Of a stretch of 64,000 nucleotides of DNA, positions 62,818 to 64,000 are shown piece by piece. Position 1 is the stretch's first letter; each line of letters starts with the position of its first letter. The translations under genes and the position numbers were made by a program. Source of the stretch: Carnobacterium maltaromaticum DSM 20342 (GTDB lineage Bacteria; Bacillota; Bacilli; Lactobacillales; Carnobacteriaceae); the NCBI RefSeq assembly GCF_000744945.1, contig NZ_JQMX01000001.1, positions 1,922,001 to 1,986,000 of the forward strand, in the 5' to 3' direction. The notes beneath the pieces are model-generated. The model was given only the letters and a program-made list of their open reading frames with translations, was not told the origin of the DNA and did not search any database.

Positions 62818-64000
62818 TTAGCTTTCTATAACTGCAACTTCCACCATTTGAATAGTGTGATTTTCTAATTCTACTACTGTAAATTCTAGATTTTTGTAAC
62901 TAAACGTATCGCCTTGTTCAACATCATATTTTCGATTCAATATCCAACCACCAATAGTACTAACAGCACTATCTTCTTCAAATTTAATATGAAGTAATTT
63001 TTCAACTGTCTCTAGTAATACCTTACCCGAAATCAAATATTTTCCTACATCGATTTTACGAATATCAGGCACTTCATCTGCATCGAATTCATCTCGCATC
63101 TCACCAACAATTTCTTCCAATATATCTTCCGCAGTAACTAAACCTTCTGTACCACCATATTCATCAAGTAAAATAGCAATATGACGCTGCTCTTTTTTCA
63201 TTTTTTCTAATAAATCACTAATTGGTGTAGTTTCCATTACTTGTAAAATAGGCTGAATTAAGGATTCAATCGAATCCGTTGGAGCCAATGTTTTTTTGAC
63301 AAAAACATTAAATAAATCACGAGAATTAATTACACCAACAATATCATCTTTAGAATCTTTCATTACAGGGTATCTAGTGAATTGTTCATCTAACGATAAT
63401 TTAGCCGCTTCTTCAACCGTCATATCCGTTGTCATAACCGCCATTTCTTGTCTTGGAATCATAACCTCATTCGCTAAACGATTATCAAAATCAAAAATGC
63501 GGTTTAAATAAAGCAACTCAGATTGATTAATATCGCCATGTTTAAAACTTTCTGAAGCAATCAAACGCAATTCTTCTTCACTATGAGCTTCATCGCCTTC
63601 ACCAGCAAATTCAAAACCTAGCATTCTTGAAATACCTGCCGCAGAACTATTTAAGACCCAAATAAATGGATACATCGTTTTATAGAAAACATGCAAAGGC
63701 TTCACAACTGCTAAAACCACGTTCTCTGTCTTTGAAATAGCAAATGACTTCGGTACTAATTCACCTACAACAACATGAAAAAAGGTTATAATTGAAAATG
63801 CAATTGCAAAGGCTACAATTTTAGTAACTGCCTCTGGAATATTTAACCAAACAAAGATAGGATGAATCGCTGCTTCAACTGTCGACTCACCAATCCAACC
63901 TAAAGCCAACGAAGTCAACGTAATTCCTAATTGACAAGCTGATAAATACGCATCTAAATGTTCATGAACAAGCTTAGCTAAAGGTGCATTCTTTACACCT
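62818..64000 (-). CDS. HlyC/CorC-family CBS-domain membrane protein (partial, 5' end outside window)
   Basis: The frame continues to the right window edge (SACQLGITLTSLALGWIGES), so the N-terminus is missing. It has a DUF21/CNNM membrane domain (VVVGELVPKSFAIS), two CBS domains (about VMIPRQEMAVMTTDMTVEEA and SIESLIQPILQVMETTPISD) and a C-terminal CorC_HlyC domain (GTEGLVTAEDILEEIVGE). Members probably export Mg2+ or other divalent ions. The ATG-like start at 63918 is only an internal TTG. Confidence 0.92.
   Translation of the reverse strand, partial: GVKNAPLAKLVHEHLDAYLSACQLGITLTSLALGWIGESTVEAAIHPIFVWLNIPEAVTKIVAFAIAFSIITFFHVVVGELVPKSFAISKTENVVLAVVKPLHVFYKTMYPFIWVLNSSAAGISRMLGFEFAGEGDEAHSEEELRLIASESFKHGDINQSELLYLNRIFDFDNRLANEVMIPRQEMAVMTTDMTVEEAAKLSLDEQFTRYPVMKDSKDDIVGVINSRDLFNVFVKKTLAPTDSIESLIQPILQVMETTPISDLLEKMKKEQRHIAILLDEYGGTEGLVTAEDILEEIVGEMRDEFDADEVPDIRKIDVGKYLISGKVLLETVEKLLHIKFEEDSAVSTIGGWILNRKYDVEQGDTFSYKNLEFTVVELENHTIQMVEVAVIES

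Overview
The window is AT-rich, densely coded chromosome from a low-GC Gram-positive bacterium. Strong AGGAGG ribosome sites, a tyrosine T-box, a lysine riboswitch, ECF transporters, a PcsB-like NlpC/P60 hydrolase, a Mga-type regulator and a GadBC system point to Lactobacillales. A Carnobacterium-like genus is my best guess, from gene content only. No rRNA, tRNA, CRISPR array, prophage or replication origin is visible.

Layout. 1-1.7 kb: end of a lysine-type ABC importer under a lysine riboswitch. 1.9-4.3 kb: an MFS transporter and a frameshifted ketopantoate-reductase-like gene. 4.4-10.5 kb: an esterase, a DeoR regulator with nagA, ispE, rarD and a RacA/MerR-like coiled-coil protein. 10.9-15.3 kb: a cupin-XRE regulator with potABCD for spermidine/putrescine uptake. 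15.5-19.4 kb: a Na+/H+ antiporter, a FrnE-like DsbA protein and a DUF2798 protein. 19.5-23.6 kb: an ECF transporter operon led by a SAM hydrolase. 23.9-32.4 kb: an XRE-TPR regulator, a cell-wall hydrolase, an aquaporin, a FakA-FakB-like fusion, small membrane proteins and a second FrnE. 32.4-34.4 kb: formaldehyde detoxification genes. 34.6-38.9 kb: an RpiR regulator and a malX-malY-ridA operon. 39-41.2 kb: T-box tyrS and an acetyltransferase. 41.5-46.3 kb: azlCD, an amidase, an AI-2E-type permease and small proteins.

The most distinctive region is 46.4-57.7 kb. Two paralogous choloylglycine-hydrolase/penicillin-acylase genes each head an operon: one continues into a YhgE/Pip protein, the other into gadB and gadC. 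A Mga-type regulator lies between the operons. Its composition resembles the Listeria stress survival islet SSI-1 (regulator, pva, gadD1, gadT1). Both operon promoters carry the same 27-bp motif 28-29 bp upstream of a TATAAT -10 box, so they are probably co-activated. gadC is split by a complete 1678-bp IS1380-family element with 15-bp inverted repeats and a 6-bp target duplication. Removing the element and one duplicate restores a 491-codon frame exactly.

The last part holds trhP1-trhP2 for tRNA wobble hydroxylation, three near-identical 82-bp tandem repeats, and an alkylation-repair cluster (adaA-adaB divergent from an AlkA-like glycosylase). It ends in a CorC/HlyC-family gene cut by the window edge. 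The leaders of gadC and of the glycosylase gene share a structured element of about 123 nt. It keeps a closing stem, a variable hairpin and compensatory pairing to the ribosome site. I cannot match it to a known riboswitch class, and it is the best candidate for an undescribed regulatory RNA here.
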